5,662 nt of DNA. Origin: Desulfobacteraceae bacterium (GTDB lineage Bacteria; Desulfobacterota; Desulfobacteria; Desulfobacterales; UBA11574). Of this stretch, positions 1-4,979 are shown piece by piece (position 1 is the stretch's first letter; every line of letters begins with the position of its first letter). The stretch spans positions 1 through 5,662 of the forward strand of contig DNGT01000479.1 of NCBI GenBank assembly GCA_003486165.1, in the 5' to 3' direction. Made by a program: the position numbers and the translations under genes. A model generated the notes under the pieces. That model saw only the letters and a program-made list of their open reading frames with translations, was not told where the DNA came from and did no database searches.

Positions 1-244
1 TGCTCCACAACAGATGGAAGGCGGTACAGTTGTGGCACCGGGTGGCAGTACAGTGGTTACCCCCGAAACCCAGGTGTCTGTGGCTGAGGAAAACAGTCGT
101 CTTCTTTTGATTCCAAAGGGAAGAACCATCGGCGAACTGGTCAACGCCTTGAATGCAATTGGCGTAACTCCCAGGGATCTCATCACTATCTTACAGGCCA
201 TTAAAGCCGCGGGTGCGCTTCAGGGCGAACTCGAAATTATCTAG
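1..244 (+). CDS. flgI: Flagellar P-ring protein FlgI, C-terminal fragment
   Basis: This is the last 80 residues of FlgI, the periplasmic protein that forms the P-ring around the flagellar rod in the peptidoglycan layer. The reading frame is open from base 2 and ends with TAG at 242-244; the start lies outside the window. The tail carries the FlgI C-terminal signature: a TQVSV-like strand followed by EEN, then a GxTIGELVNALNAIGVTPRDLI helix-turn segment, and ILQAIKAAGALQGELEII at the very end. The internal ATG at base 14 is not a start, because family homology continues upstream of it. A Gly/Thr/Val-rich stretch just before the conserved tail is ordinary for the variable region. flgJ follows after 14 bases, so the two are co-transcribed. 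Its presence implies an outer membrane and a P/L-ring flagellum. Identification is firm although only the end is visible. Confidence 0.95.
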   Translation, partial: APQQMEGGTVVAPGGSTVVTPETQVSVAEENSRLLLIPKGRTIGELVNALNAIGVTPRDLITILQAIKAAGALQGELEII

Positions 245-258
245 AGGAGAAATATAGA

Positions 259-534
259 ATGATAAAAGCAATTGCTTCAAACCAGAATGCAAAAATTACA
301 CCCAATGACATTCGTCAAGCAAATCTCGAAAGAGCCTGCTCGGAGTTTGAATCTATTTTTATCACCTATATGTTGAAATCGATGAGAACAGCCGTTACGG
401 AAGATGGTTTTTTGGGAAATAACAATGAAAGCAAGATCATTCAATCGATGTTTGACGAAAATCTTGCCCTTGGAATGGCAAAAGGTAATGGCATGGGGCT
501 TGGCAAGATGCTTTTTGAAAGTTTAAAAGATTGA
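259..534 (+). CDS. flgJ: Single-domain rod-binding protein FlgJ (no muramidase domain)
   Basis: This 91-residue protein matches the N-terminal rod-binding half of FlgJ, which caps or scaffolds assembly of the flagellar rod in the periplasm. Visible hallmarks are A-C-S-E-F-E-S-I-F near residue 26, MLKSMR about ten residues later, a central MFDENLALGMAK segment, and a glycine-rich GNGMGLGKMLFESL end. The start ATG at 259 has an AGGAG ribosome site at 245-249, nine bases away. Enterobacterial FlgJ is about 300 residues with a C-terminal peptidoglycan hydrolase; here the protein stops right after the rod-binding domain with a clean TGA. That is the usual form in many deltaproteobacteria, so it is not a truncation. 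A separate enzyme must then open the peptidoglycan, and the transglycosylase at the right end of the window is a candidate. No Sec signal peptide is seen, as expected for export by the flagellar type III apparatus. Confidence 0.93.
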   Translation: MIKAIASNQNAKITPNDIRQANLERACSEFESIFITYMLKSMRTAVTEDGFLGNNNESKIIQSMFDENLALGMAKGNGMGLGKMLFESLKD

Positions 535-544
535 ATGTGCACTT

Positions 545-570
545 TAGATAACAAAAAATACGACCGATAA
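545..570 (+). promoter_or_regulatory. Candidate sigma-28 (FliA-type) promoter before flgN
   Basis: ACCGATAA at 563-570 matches seven of eight bases of the FliA -10 box GCCGATAA. A -35-like TAGA lies at 545-548, fourteen bases upstream; the usual spacing to TAAA is fifteen, and the rest of the -35 box is poor. The predicted start of transcription, near base 577, would give only a very short leader before the ATG at 590. The place is right: flgN, flgK and flgL are commonly expressed late, under sigma-28, in addition to read-through from earlier genes. The -10 match is seen directly; promoter function is inferred. Confidence 0.4.
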
Positions 571-589
571 TGGAATAGGGAGTGTATTT

Positions 590-1075
590 ATGAAGGCGTT
601 TACCATTGATACGATTGAAAAACTTTTTTACAAAAAGATCATGCTTTACAATGATCTGCTTTATTGTTTTGAAGAAGAAAGAAAGTCTCTTATAAGAATA
701 GATCTCAACAAGTTATGGGGATTATCTAAAGAAAAAGATGAGATATGTGCCCAGATAAAATCCATCAGGCGAGAGATGTCTGTCGCCGTTAATCTGGAAA
801 ATGAACCAGACGCTTTTAGTCTTAATCTGGTAATGGATCTTATTCCAGAAAAATACACGGATAAATTTAAAAAGCTATATTTAAGGATTTTAAAACTAAA
901 AGGTGAAATAGAGATTTTAAGGAAACAAAACATCCTCTATATCGATGATTCTCTGGAATTTCTGGATGAGATGATATCGATTATAACAGGAGAGACCGAT
1001 TCCGGATACATTTACAATGACAGATGTCATTTTAATAAATCCGGTTCTCGTTCTTTCCTGGCCAGGGAGGTTTGA
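590..1075 (+). CDS. flgN: FlgN family export chaperone for FlgK and FlgL
   Basis: This 161-residue, charged, largely helical cytoplasmic protein fits FlgN, which binds the C-terminal helices of FlgK and FlgL and delivers them to the flagellar export gate. Support comes from position immediately before flgK, from the length (FlgN is usually 140-165 residues), and from the pattern of long amphipathic helices: residues 8-60 rich in Leu, Lys and Glu, and a second block around 90-130 that ends in LEFLDEMISIITGE. The tail SGSRSFLAREV resembles the short Gly/Ser then hydrophobic-basic end seen in deltaproteobacterial FlgN. The start ATG at 590 has AGGGAG at 577-582. The TGA stop lies two bases before the flgK ATG, so translation is probably coupled. 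FlgN sequences diverge widely, so the name rests on context as much as on residues. Confidence 0.8.
   Translation: MKAFTIDTIEKLFYKKIMLYNDLLYCFEEERKSLIRIDLNKLWGLSKEKDEICAQIKSIRREMSVAVNLENEPDAFSLNLVMDLIPEKYTDKFKKLYLRILKLKGEIEILRKQNILYIDDSLEFLDEMISIITGETDSGYIYNDRCHFNKSGSRSFLAREV
1064..1070 (+). promoter_or_regulatory. flgK ribosome binding site, decides the start
   Basis: AGGGAGG at 1064-1070 is a near-perfect Shine-Dalgarno sequence lying inside the last codons of flgN. It is seven bases from the ATG at 1078 but only one base from the in-frame TTG at 1072. Correct spacing therefore favours ATG 1078, which also gives the usual short FlgK N-terminus. Confidence 0.8.
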
Positions 1076-1077
1076 GC

Positions 1078-2838
1078 ATGTCAGGTATAGGAATGGTATT
1101 AAATATTGCTACCACTGCTTTAAACGCTCAGCAGTATGGCTTGGGAGTGACGGCTCAAAATATTGCCAATGTGAACACAGAAGGTTATTCACGGCAAAAC
1201 CCTGTCCTTGTGGCTAAACAGCCCTTAATGTACGGAGGATTGCTCTTGGGCAGAGGTGTAGACACGGAACAGGTGTCCAGATCCAGCGACCAGTTAATAG
1301 AGAACAAACTCATGCAGGAAAAATCGAACATGTCATCTTCCTCGGAGATGGAAAAATACATGCAGGTGCTGGAAGGCTTTTTTAATGAAAGTTCCGGCAA
1401 CAGCATCAGTACCATGGTATCCGATTTTTGGAATGGATGGTATGATATTTCTAACCACCCTTCAGGCCCTTCGGAAAGAATTTCGCTATATGAACAAAGC
1501 GTCCTTCTTTCAGAGCAATTTAACGCTCTGAGAACCGACTTAACCCAGATTCATACGGATTTGACCGGTGCCGTAACTTCTGGAATAGAAACAATAAATA
1601 AGATTACACACGAAATCGCACAGGTCAATGGTCAGATTGTCAGTATGGAGACAAATAACGTTGCAAATGATCTCAGGGATAAACGAAACGCCCTGGTTTC
1701 AGAACTCAATGAATATCTGGATGTAAAGGCTTTTGAACAAAGTGATGGTTCGTTGACCATTTTAGCGACCAGAGGGTGTACGCTAGTTCAAGGAAACAGC
1801 AGCTATGATCTGGAAATGGGCGGTACCAATGGAGACAGGATAAGATGGCAGAATTCCAGTGGCAGTTATGTTGATATCACCAATTATCTTACCAATGGGA
1901 AACTTGGCGGCTGGCTTGACATGCGAGACGAAATTATTGCCAAAAATCAATTGGATCTTGATGCTTTGGCCAAAGAATTTATCTGGTCTGTTAACCAGCA
2001 ACACAGTCAGGGGGTGGGATTGGAAGGATTCAGCAGTGTTACAGGGAGCTGTGTTGTATCGGATCGTGCAGAGGAACTTGGAACGATTGATTCCGGCCTC
2101 GACTACTACGATAAGATTTCCGATGGAACTTTTAATCTCTGGGTGTATGACTCCAACGGCGCTGTCGTTGGTGGATTGCCAATCTCAATCCCTATTGATG
2201 CAGACTCAGGCGGCACTACTCTCACCTCCCTTAGCATCGACATCGATGCGGCTGCAAATATAACCGCTTCCATCACCTTGGACGGAAAATTAAAGATCGA
2301 TGCTGACAGTGGGTATACATTTGCCTTTTCCGACGACACCAGCAATGTGCTGGCAGCGCTTGGCATAAATACTTTTTTCACTGGTTCCAGTTCCGGAGAC
2401 ATGAGGGTTAGTGATAGCATCGTTTTGAATAAGAACTTCATTGCCGCAGCCCAGGTTGACAGTGATGGAACCATGGCGTCAGGTGATAATAATAACGCCT
2501 TGACGATCACGAACCTGCAATCTACATCCATGAGTATTTCACAATGGATTTGCGATAGAATCAATGGAAATACACAAGGGAGTGTCATTTCAACCATTGA
2601 AGACTACTATCATTCTATGGTAGGTGCTATAGGAATTGTCTCTGCAAGTGTTTCAAGAGACAGGTCCTTTGGTGAGATGATGGTAAATGAATTAAGCACG
2701 ATTAGAGACGGCATATCCGCTGTTTCGCTTGATGAAGAGATGACAAATATCATAAAATATCAGCATGCCTATGCAGCGGCAGCCAAGCTTATTAGTGTTG
2801 GCGATGAGATGCTCAGTACACTGCTTGAATTGAAATAA
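1078..2838 (+). CDS. flgK: Flagellar hook-associated protein 1, FlgK (HAP1)
   Basis: FlgK is the first hook-filament junction protein, assembled at the hook tip outside the cell after export by the flagellar type III system with FlgN as chaperone. The 586-residue product has the expected ends: an N-terminal rod-type segment with ATTALNAQQYGLGVTAQNI and then NIANVNTEGYSRQ at residues 28-40, and a C-terminal segment at 549-586 reading VSLDEEMTNIIKYQHAYAAAAKLI and ending in DEMLSTLLELK. These pack together as the D0 coiled-coil domain. A helical D1 region with a WNGWYDISNHP motif follows the N-terminus. The centre, roughly residues 320-470, is Ser/Thr/Asp/Gly rich and variable, as usual for the exposed domains. 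Length is close to the E. coli protein (about 547). The start at ATG 1078 is preferred over TTG 1072 on ribosome-site spacing. It sits between flgN (2-base gap) and flgL (15-base gap). Confidence 0.96.
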   Translation: MSGIGMVLNIATTALNAQQYGLGVTAQNIANVNTEGYSRQNPVLVAKQPLMYGGLLLGRGVDTEQVSRSSDQLIENKLMQEKSNMSSSSEMEKYMQVLEGFFNESSGNSISTMVSDFWNGWYDISNHPSGPSERISLYEQSVLLSEQFNALRTDLTQIHTDLTGAVTSGIETINKITHEIAQVNGQIVSMETNNVANDLRDKRNALVSELNEYLDVKAFEQSDGSLTILATRGCTLVQGNSSYDLEMGGTNGDRIRWQNSSGSYVDITNYLTNGKLGGWLDMRDEIIAKNQLDLDALAKEFIWSVNQQHSQGVGLEGFSSVTGSCVVSDRAEELGTIDSGLDYYDKISDGTFNLWVYDSNGAVVGGLPISIPIDADSGGTTLTSLSIDIDAAANITASITLDGKLKIDADSGYTFAFSDDTSNVLAALGINTFFTGSSSGDMRVSDSIVLNKNFIAAAQVDSDGTMASGDNNNALTITNLQSTSMSISQWICDRINGNTQGSVISTIEDYYHSMVGAIGIVSASVSRDRSFGEMMVNELSTIRDGISAVSLDEEMTNIIKYQHAYAAAAKLISVGDEMLSTLLELK

Positions 2839-2853
2839 AAGGAGCTACTTTAT

Positions 2854-3720
2854 ATGCGAGTCGCAAACAAAACCATTTATGATTCGGTAAAGTATAATCT
2901 TGGCAGCATCTATGAAGAACTAAACAAAGCCAATGAAATTGCCACCACCGGAAAACGTATCAACAATCTTTCTGATGATCCTGTGGGCCTTACCCAGTCG
3001 CTGAATATCAGGTCTAATCTCGCAAGCATTGAACAGATGGGGCGCAATATCAGTTACGGAAATTCGTGGCTCACAGCATCTGAGAGCGCAATGACGAGTG
3101 TGCAGAATATCATTTCAGATACAAAAGTGCTGTGTATTCAGATGGCCAATGCAACAATCGGACCTGAGCAGCGGTCTTGGGCGGCGGGAACCGTTCAAAA
3201 TATGCTGGATGAAATCGTTTCTTTAGGAAATACAGATGTGGCAGGTAATTATATTTTTGCAGGTTCGAAAACCGACACCGTACCATTTGACCAGGACGGT
3301 ACTTACAATGGGGATAATAATCCTTTTTCGATAAAGATCAGCAAAAATTCCACTGTTGAGATCGGAAGTGATGGTCAGGCAGTGTTTGGAAATATTTTTA
3401 ACACGTTGTTCGATTTGAAGACCGCCCTTGAAACCAATGATCTTGGCGGTATTCAGGATGCTATGGGTAATCTGGATGGTCACTTTGACGATATTTCAGC
3501 CAAAATATCAGATGTTGGGTCAAAAATGAATCGTATGGAAATTAAGGATAGGATATATCAGGGTCTAAACTTTTCCAATACGGAAAGGCTTTCAAAAATT
3601 GAGGATGCAGATATTGCCGAAGCCATTATGAATGTTAAGGCTGCAGAGCTGACGTATCAGACTGCTCTGGCTTCTTCATCTAAAGTGATGACATTGACTC
3701 TGATGGATTATTTAAAATAA
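2854..3720 (+). CDS. flgL: Flagellar hook-associated protein 3, FlgL (HAP3)
   Basis: FlgL is the second junction protein, between FlgK and flagellin, exported through the flagellar type III system. The 288-residue product begins MRVANKTIYDS and contains the flagellin-like N-terminal motif EIATTGKRINNLSDDPVG around residues 28-46, the diagnostic signature of FlgL and flagellins. The C-terminus, with KIEDADIAEAIMNVKAAELTYQ and then TALASSSKVMTLTLMDYLK, is the matching D0 helix; the LMDYLK-type ending separates FlgL from flagellin, which usually ends in LL(Q/R). Length matches the family (about 290-320). AAAGGAG at 2838-2844 overlaps the flgK stop codon and gives good spacing to ATG 2854. It closes the tightly packed flgN-flgK-flgL block; a 180-base spacer follows. 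Confidence 0.95.
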   Translation: MRVANKTIYDSVKYNLGSIYEELNKANEIATTGKRINNLSDDPVGLTQSLNIRSNLASIEQMGRNISYGNSWLTASESAMTSVQNIISDTKVLCIQMANATIGPEQRSWAAGTVQNMLDEIVSLGNTDVAGNYIFAGSKTDTVPFDQDGTYNGDNNPFSIKISKNSTVEIGSDGQAVFGNIFNTLFDLKTALETNDLGGIQDAMGNLDGHFDDISAKISDVGSKMNRMEIKDRIYQGLNFSNTERLSKIEDADIAEAIMNVKAAELTYQTALASSSKVMTLTLMDYLK

Positions 3721-3886
3721 TTTAGTAACAAACTACAAGCCACCTTAAAAATGTAGATTACATTCAAATACAACGAGAGAGCTGATGAAAAAGCAGAGCA
3801 TACATGGTAGTATGTGAACATTTTGGAGAGGCTCGCAACACCTTAATTGCGCGTTAAATGTATTTTTAAGATGGCTTGTAATAAAC
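3721..3886 (+). promoter_or_regulatory. flgL-csrA spacer with several small inverted repeats
   Basis: No convincing gene is present here. Three inverted repeats are visible: AATGTA-GAT-TACATT at 3750-3764 (perfect 6-3-6), CATAC-6-GTATG at 3799-3814 (extendable by a G-U pair), and CGCAA-8-TTGCG at 3834-3851. None is followed by a T-run, so none is a convincing terminator. They could be an operator (the first) or leader RNA structure. I see no good -35/-10 pair and no sigma-54 or sigma-28 box, so csrA may be read through from flgL or have a promoter I cannot recognise. Confidence 0.4.
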
Positions 3887-3899
3887 GCCATGGATGGGC
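3887..3899 (+). promoter_or_regulatory. Ribosome site of csrA with a CsrA-like GGA hairpin
   Basis: The sequence GCCATGGATGGGC just before the csrA ATG holds the ribosome binding site (GGATGGG, 3892-3898). It can fold as CCA-[UGGA]-UGG, placing GGA in the loop, with an outer G-C pair across a bulged G. CATGGATGG resembles the CsrA recognition core (A-R-GGA-N-G). CsrA family proteins bind such loops over ribosome sites and block translation, so this is a candidate autoregulatory site. The motif is seen; binding is inferred. Confidence 0.45.
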
Positions 3900-3900
3900 T

Positions 3901-4146
3901 ATGCTTATACTAACACGGAAGTTGGGTGAAAAGATCAATATCGGCGATGATATTACGGTAACGCTGGTTGAAATAAAAGGAACACAGGTTAAACTTGGAA
4001 TTGAAGCACCCAAAACCATTGAAATTCATCGTCAAGAAATATATGAGAGAATCAGAGAAGAAAATTTGAGTTCGTTAGATATAAATGACTCGGATCTTTC
4101 CAAGGCGGCCGCCCTTTATAAATCCTCGGGGCTCTTGAAAGAATAA
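3901..4146 (+). CDS. csrA: Translational regulator CsrA (RsmA)
   Basis: CsrA is a small dimeric RNA-binding protein that represses or stabilises mRNAs by binding GGA motifs near ribosome sites; in flagellar clusters it controls flagellin translation and is antagonised by FliW. The 81-residue product starts [18 protein letters not shown], then has [17 protein letters not shown] and [14 protein letters not shown]. The RNA-contact residues of the family, Leu4, Arg6 and Arg44, are all present. About 26 residues follow Asn55, longer than the 61-residue E. coli protein; such C-terminal extensions are typical of CsrA in FliW-containing organisms, where FliW contacts the tail. ATG 3901 is chosen because homology begins exactly at MLILTRK. 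In-frame ATG 3871 and TTG 3847 would add 10 or 18 unconserved residues and lack good ribosome sites. fliW follows, after an unusually long 230-base spacer. Confidence 0.96.
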   Translation: MLILTRKLGEKINIGDDITVTLVEIKGTQVKLGIEAPKTIEIHRQEIYERIREENLSSLDINDSDLSKAAALYKSSGLLKE

Positions 4147-4150
4147 ATGA

Positions 4151-4172
4151 AATTAGGGGCTTCGCCCCAATT
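4151..4172 (+). repeat. GC-rich hairpin just after csrA
   Basis: GGGGC-TTC-GCCCC (4156-4168) is a perfect five-pair stem. It is flanked by AATT on each side (4151-4154 and 4169-4172), which extends the pairing across one bulged A. It lies five bases after the csrA stop. No T-run follows, so it is not a standard intrinsic terminator. It may stabilise the csrA 3' end or be one end of the repeat element that follows directly. Confidence 0.7.
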
Positions 4173-4203
4173 GGAATAATGGAGTAATGGAATGATGGGT
4201 ATG
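4172..4203 (+). repeat. Tandem repeat, four 8-bp units with GGA/GGG cores
   Basis: Four consecutive 8-base units read TGGAATAA, TGGAGTAA, TGGAATGA and TGGGTATG. The GG pairs fall at 4173, 4181, 4189 and 4197, an exact 8-base period. A further GGA lies at 4206-4208, out of phase. The right-hand arm of the inverted repeat described next carries the same unit on the other strand. GGA is also the CsrA core motif, so this stretch of RNA could bind CsrA, but the repeat may equally be a simple intergenic element. Confidence 0.7.
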
Positions 4204-4260
4204 AAGGATTTTTTAACAATTTAATTGGTCTATTTCCGCTGACATTTCCAACATTCCATT
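4186..4260. repeat. Imperfect inverted repeat (palindromic intergenic element)
   Basis: The left arm AATGGAATGATGGGTATG (4186-4203) and the reverse complement of the right arm (4243-4260) agree at 15 of 18 positions. The loop is 39 bases and AT-rich. A run of five T (4259-4263) overlaps the end of the right arm and could give weak termination in transcripts moving rightward. Together with the GC hairpin at 4151-4172 this looks like one composite intergenic element dropped between csrA and fliW. No transposase or open frame lies within it. Confidence 0.6.
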
Positions 4261-4289
4261 TTTATATATCGGGGGCATGAACACGTTCC

Positions 4290-4340
4290 ATTAAACGACA
4301 AGTGATTTAAACATGTTGTAGAATTTCCAAGACGTTTAAT
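4290..4340 (+). repeat. Inverted repeat in the fliW leader
   Basis: ATTAAACG at 4290-4297 and CGTTTAAT at 4333-4340 are perfect inverted copies, enclosing a 35-base segment that itself contains the palindrome AACATGTT (4310-4317). Related hexamers recur: TTAAAC at 4291 and 4307, GTTTAA at 4334 and 4358. This could be leader RNA structure or protein-binding sites upstream of fliW, but AT-rich spacer DNA yields such matches fairly often. Confidence 0.35.
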
Positions 4341-4376
4341 TTATATGAATACTGAAGGTTTAAAAAGAGAGAAAAA

Positions 4377-4814
4377 TTGAAGATTAATACGACGAGATTC
4401 GGAACGATCAGTATAAAAGAAGAAAAAATTATTAAGATGCCTTTTGGTATGCTGGGTTTTCCGGAACAAAAGAAATTTTTTATACTTCAGCATCAAGAAA
4501 ATTCACCTTTCTTCTGGTATCAGTCCATTGATGACCCAGGACTTGCCTTTGTCATTACAAACCCATTTCTGTTTATTCCAGAATATAAAATAGATTTGGA
4601 AGCGACACTAAAGCAGATGTCATGGAATGGAGATGGGAATAACGGATATCTGGATCTGTTTATTGTTGTTAATATTCCCAGAGGTATGCCTCATAAGATG
4701 ACCGGTAACTTCATCGGTCCCGTTCTGGTCAATAGTAAGGTTTATGAGGCTGTCCAGATTGTGCTTTCCAACAGTCCTTACACCCATAGATTCCCCCTTT
4801 TTAAGAAGAACTAA
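4377..4814 (+). CDS. fliW: Flagellar assembly factor FliW
   Basis: FliW is a cytoplasmic protein that binds either flagellin or CsrA. When flagellin is exported, freed FliW binds CsrA and lifts its translational repression, matching flagellin synthesis to assembly. The 145-residue product opens with MKINTTRFGTISIKEEKIIKMP and then FGMLGFPEQKKFFIL, the family's N-terminal pattern (TTRFG, then a GxLGFPE turn). It continues with the DDPGLAFVITNPFLFIP core and, near the end, GNFIGPVLVNSKVYEAVQIVL. The family length is about 130-155. The start is TTG at 4377, preceded by AGAGAG (4366-4371); an in-frame stop at 4353 leaves no upstream ATG, and the first downstream ATG (residue 21) would remove conserved sequence. 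The partner csrA lies upstream, but 230 bases away rather than adjacent. A strong terminator follows, so fliW ends its transcription unit. Confidence 0.94.
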   Translation: MKINTTRFGTISIKEEKIIKMPFGMLGFPEQKKFFILQHQENSPFFWYQSIDDPGLAFVITNPFLFIPEYKIDLEATLKQMSWNGDGNNGYLDLFIVVNIPRGMPHKMTGNFIGPVLVNSKVYEAVQIVLSNSPYTHRFPLFKKN

Positions 4815-4860
4815 AGACAACAAACAATCCCTCAAATTGGTCGAGTTTTGTGGAATCAGC

Positions 4861-4899
4861 AAAAAAAGCAGGGCTTTTTAAAGAGGTCCTGTTTTTTTT
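4861..4899 (+). terminator. Intrinsic terminator after fliW
   Basis: An A-run (4861-4867) is followed by a hairpin: GCAGGGC pairs across a short loop with GGTCCTG (CAGG 4869-4872 with CCTG 4888-4891, continued inward by weaker A-U and G-U pairs). Eight T (4892-4899) come next. The A-run and T-run can also pair, so it may work in both directions. It ends the flagellar transcription unit and insulates it from the next gene. Confidence 0.85.
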
Positions 4900-4924
4900 A
4901 TTTATTTAGAATTTTACTGACAAA

Positions 4925-4941
4925 TTGGCACGAAGTTTGTA
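4925..4941 (+). promoter_or_regulatory. Sigma-54 (RpoN) promoter for the transglycosylase gene
   Basis: TTGGCACG (4925-4932), four bases, then TTGTA (4937-4941) matches the sigma-54 consensus YTGGCACG-N4-TTGCW, with the only departure T for C in the -12 GC. The GG to G(C/T) spacing is exact. Transcription would begin near 4952, about 28 bases before the ATG at 4980. It lies just after a terminator and before a gene, where a promoter is expected. Sigma-54 with an NtrC-type activator drives many flagellar genes in Gram-negative bacteria. No activator site is recognisable in the window. Confidence 0.75.
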
Positions 4942-4966
4942 TTAACTTGAGAAAAGATATGCATAT

Positions 4967-4971
4967 GGAGA
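4967..4971 (+). promoter_or_regulatory. Ribosome binding site selecting ATG 4980
   Basis: GGAGA at 4967-4971 stands eight bases before ATG 4980. In-frame ATGs at 4959 and 4965 lack a ribosome site at proper spacing, and the first would have a leader of only about seven bases from the predicted sigma-54 start. Confidence 0.6.
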
Positions 4972-4979
4972 AATCGGAT

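Noticed and set aside
33..47. TGGCAC in the flgI coding region, as a sigma-54 -24 box
   Set aside because: There is no GC at the required -12 position, and the match lies inside a conserved coding frame.
1072..1077. TTG start for flgK, two codons upstream of the ATG
   Set aside because: The ribosome site ends one base before it, which is too close; ATG 1078 has proper spacing and gives the usual N-terminus.
1859..2263. 134-residue plus-strand frame inside flgK
   Set aside because: It is an alternate frame of the flgK variable domain, with no recognisable motif; flgK itself is continuous through this stretch.
2106..2597. 163-residue open frame on the minus strand within flgK
   Set aside because: It lies wholly inside a well-supported flgK, shows no family motif, and has no ribosome site or spacing that suggests a gene; it is a shadow frame.
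3785..3857. Two very short frames (10 codons from 3785 and 17 codons from 3804) upstream of csrA
   Set aside because: The first has a purine-rich GAGAGAG ahead of it, but both are short enough to arise by chance and show no recognisable peptide.
3847..3900. N-terminal extension of csrA from TTG 3847 or ATG 3871
   Set aside because: The extra residues are unlike CsrA, whose conserved first strand starts at MLILTRK, and neither start has a fitting ribosome site.
4225..4240. Sigma-54-like GG and GC pair in the csrA-fliW spacer
   Set aside because: The distance between the GG and GC is nine bases, not ten, and the flanking bases do not match the consensus.
4295..4324. Sigma-70-like ACGACA-18-TAGAAT upstream of fliW
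   Set aside because: The -35 agrees at four of six bases with 18-base spacing; in AT-rich spacer DNA this is too weak to list as a promoter, though fliW could have one here.
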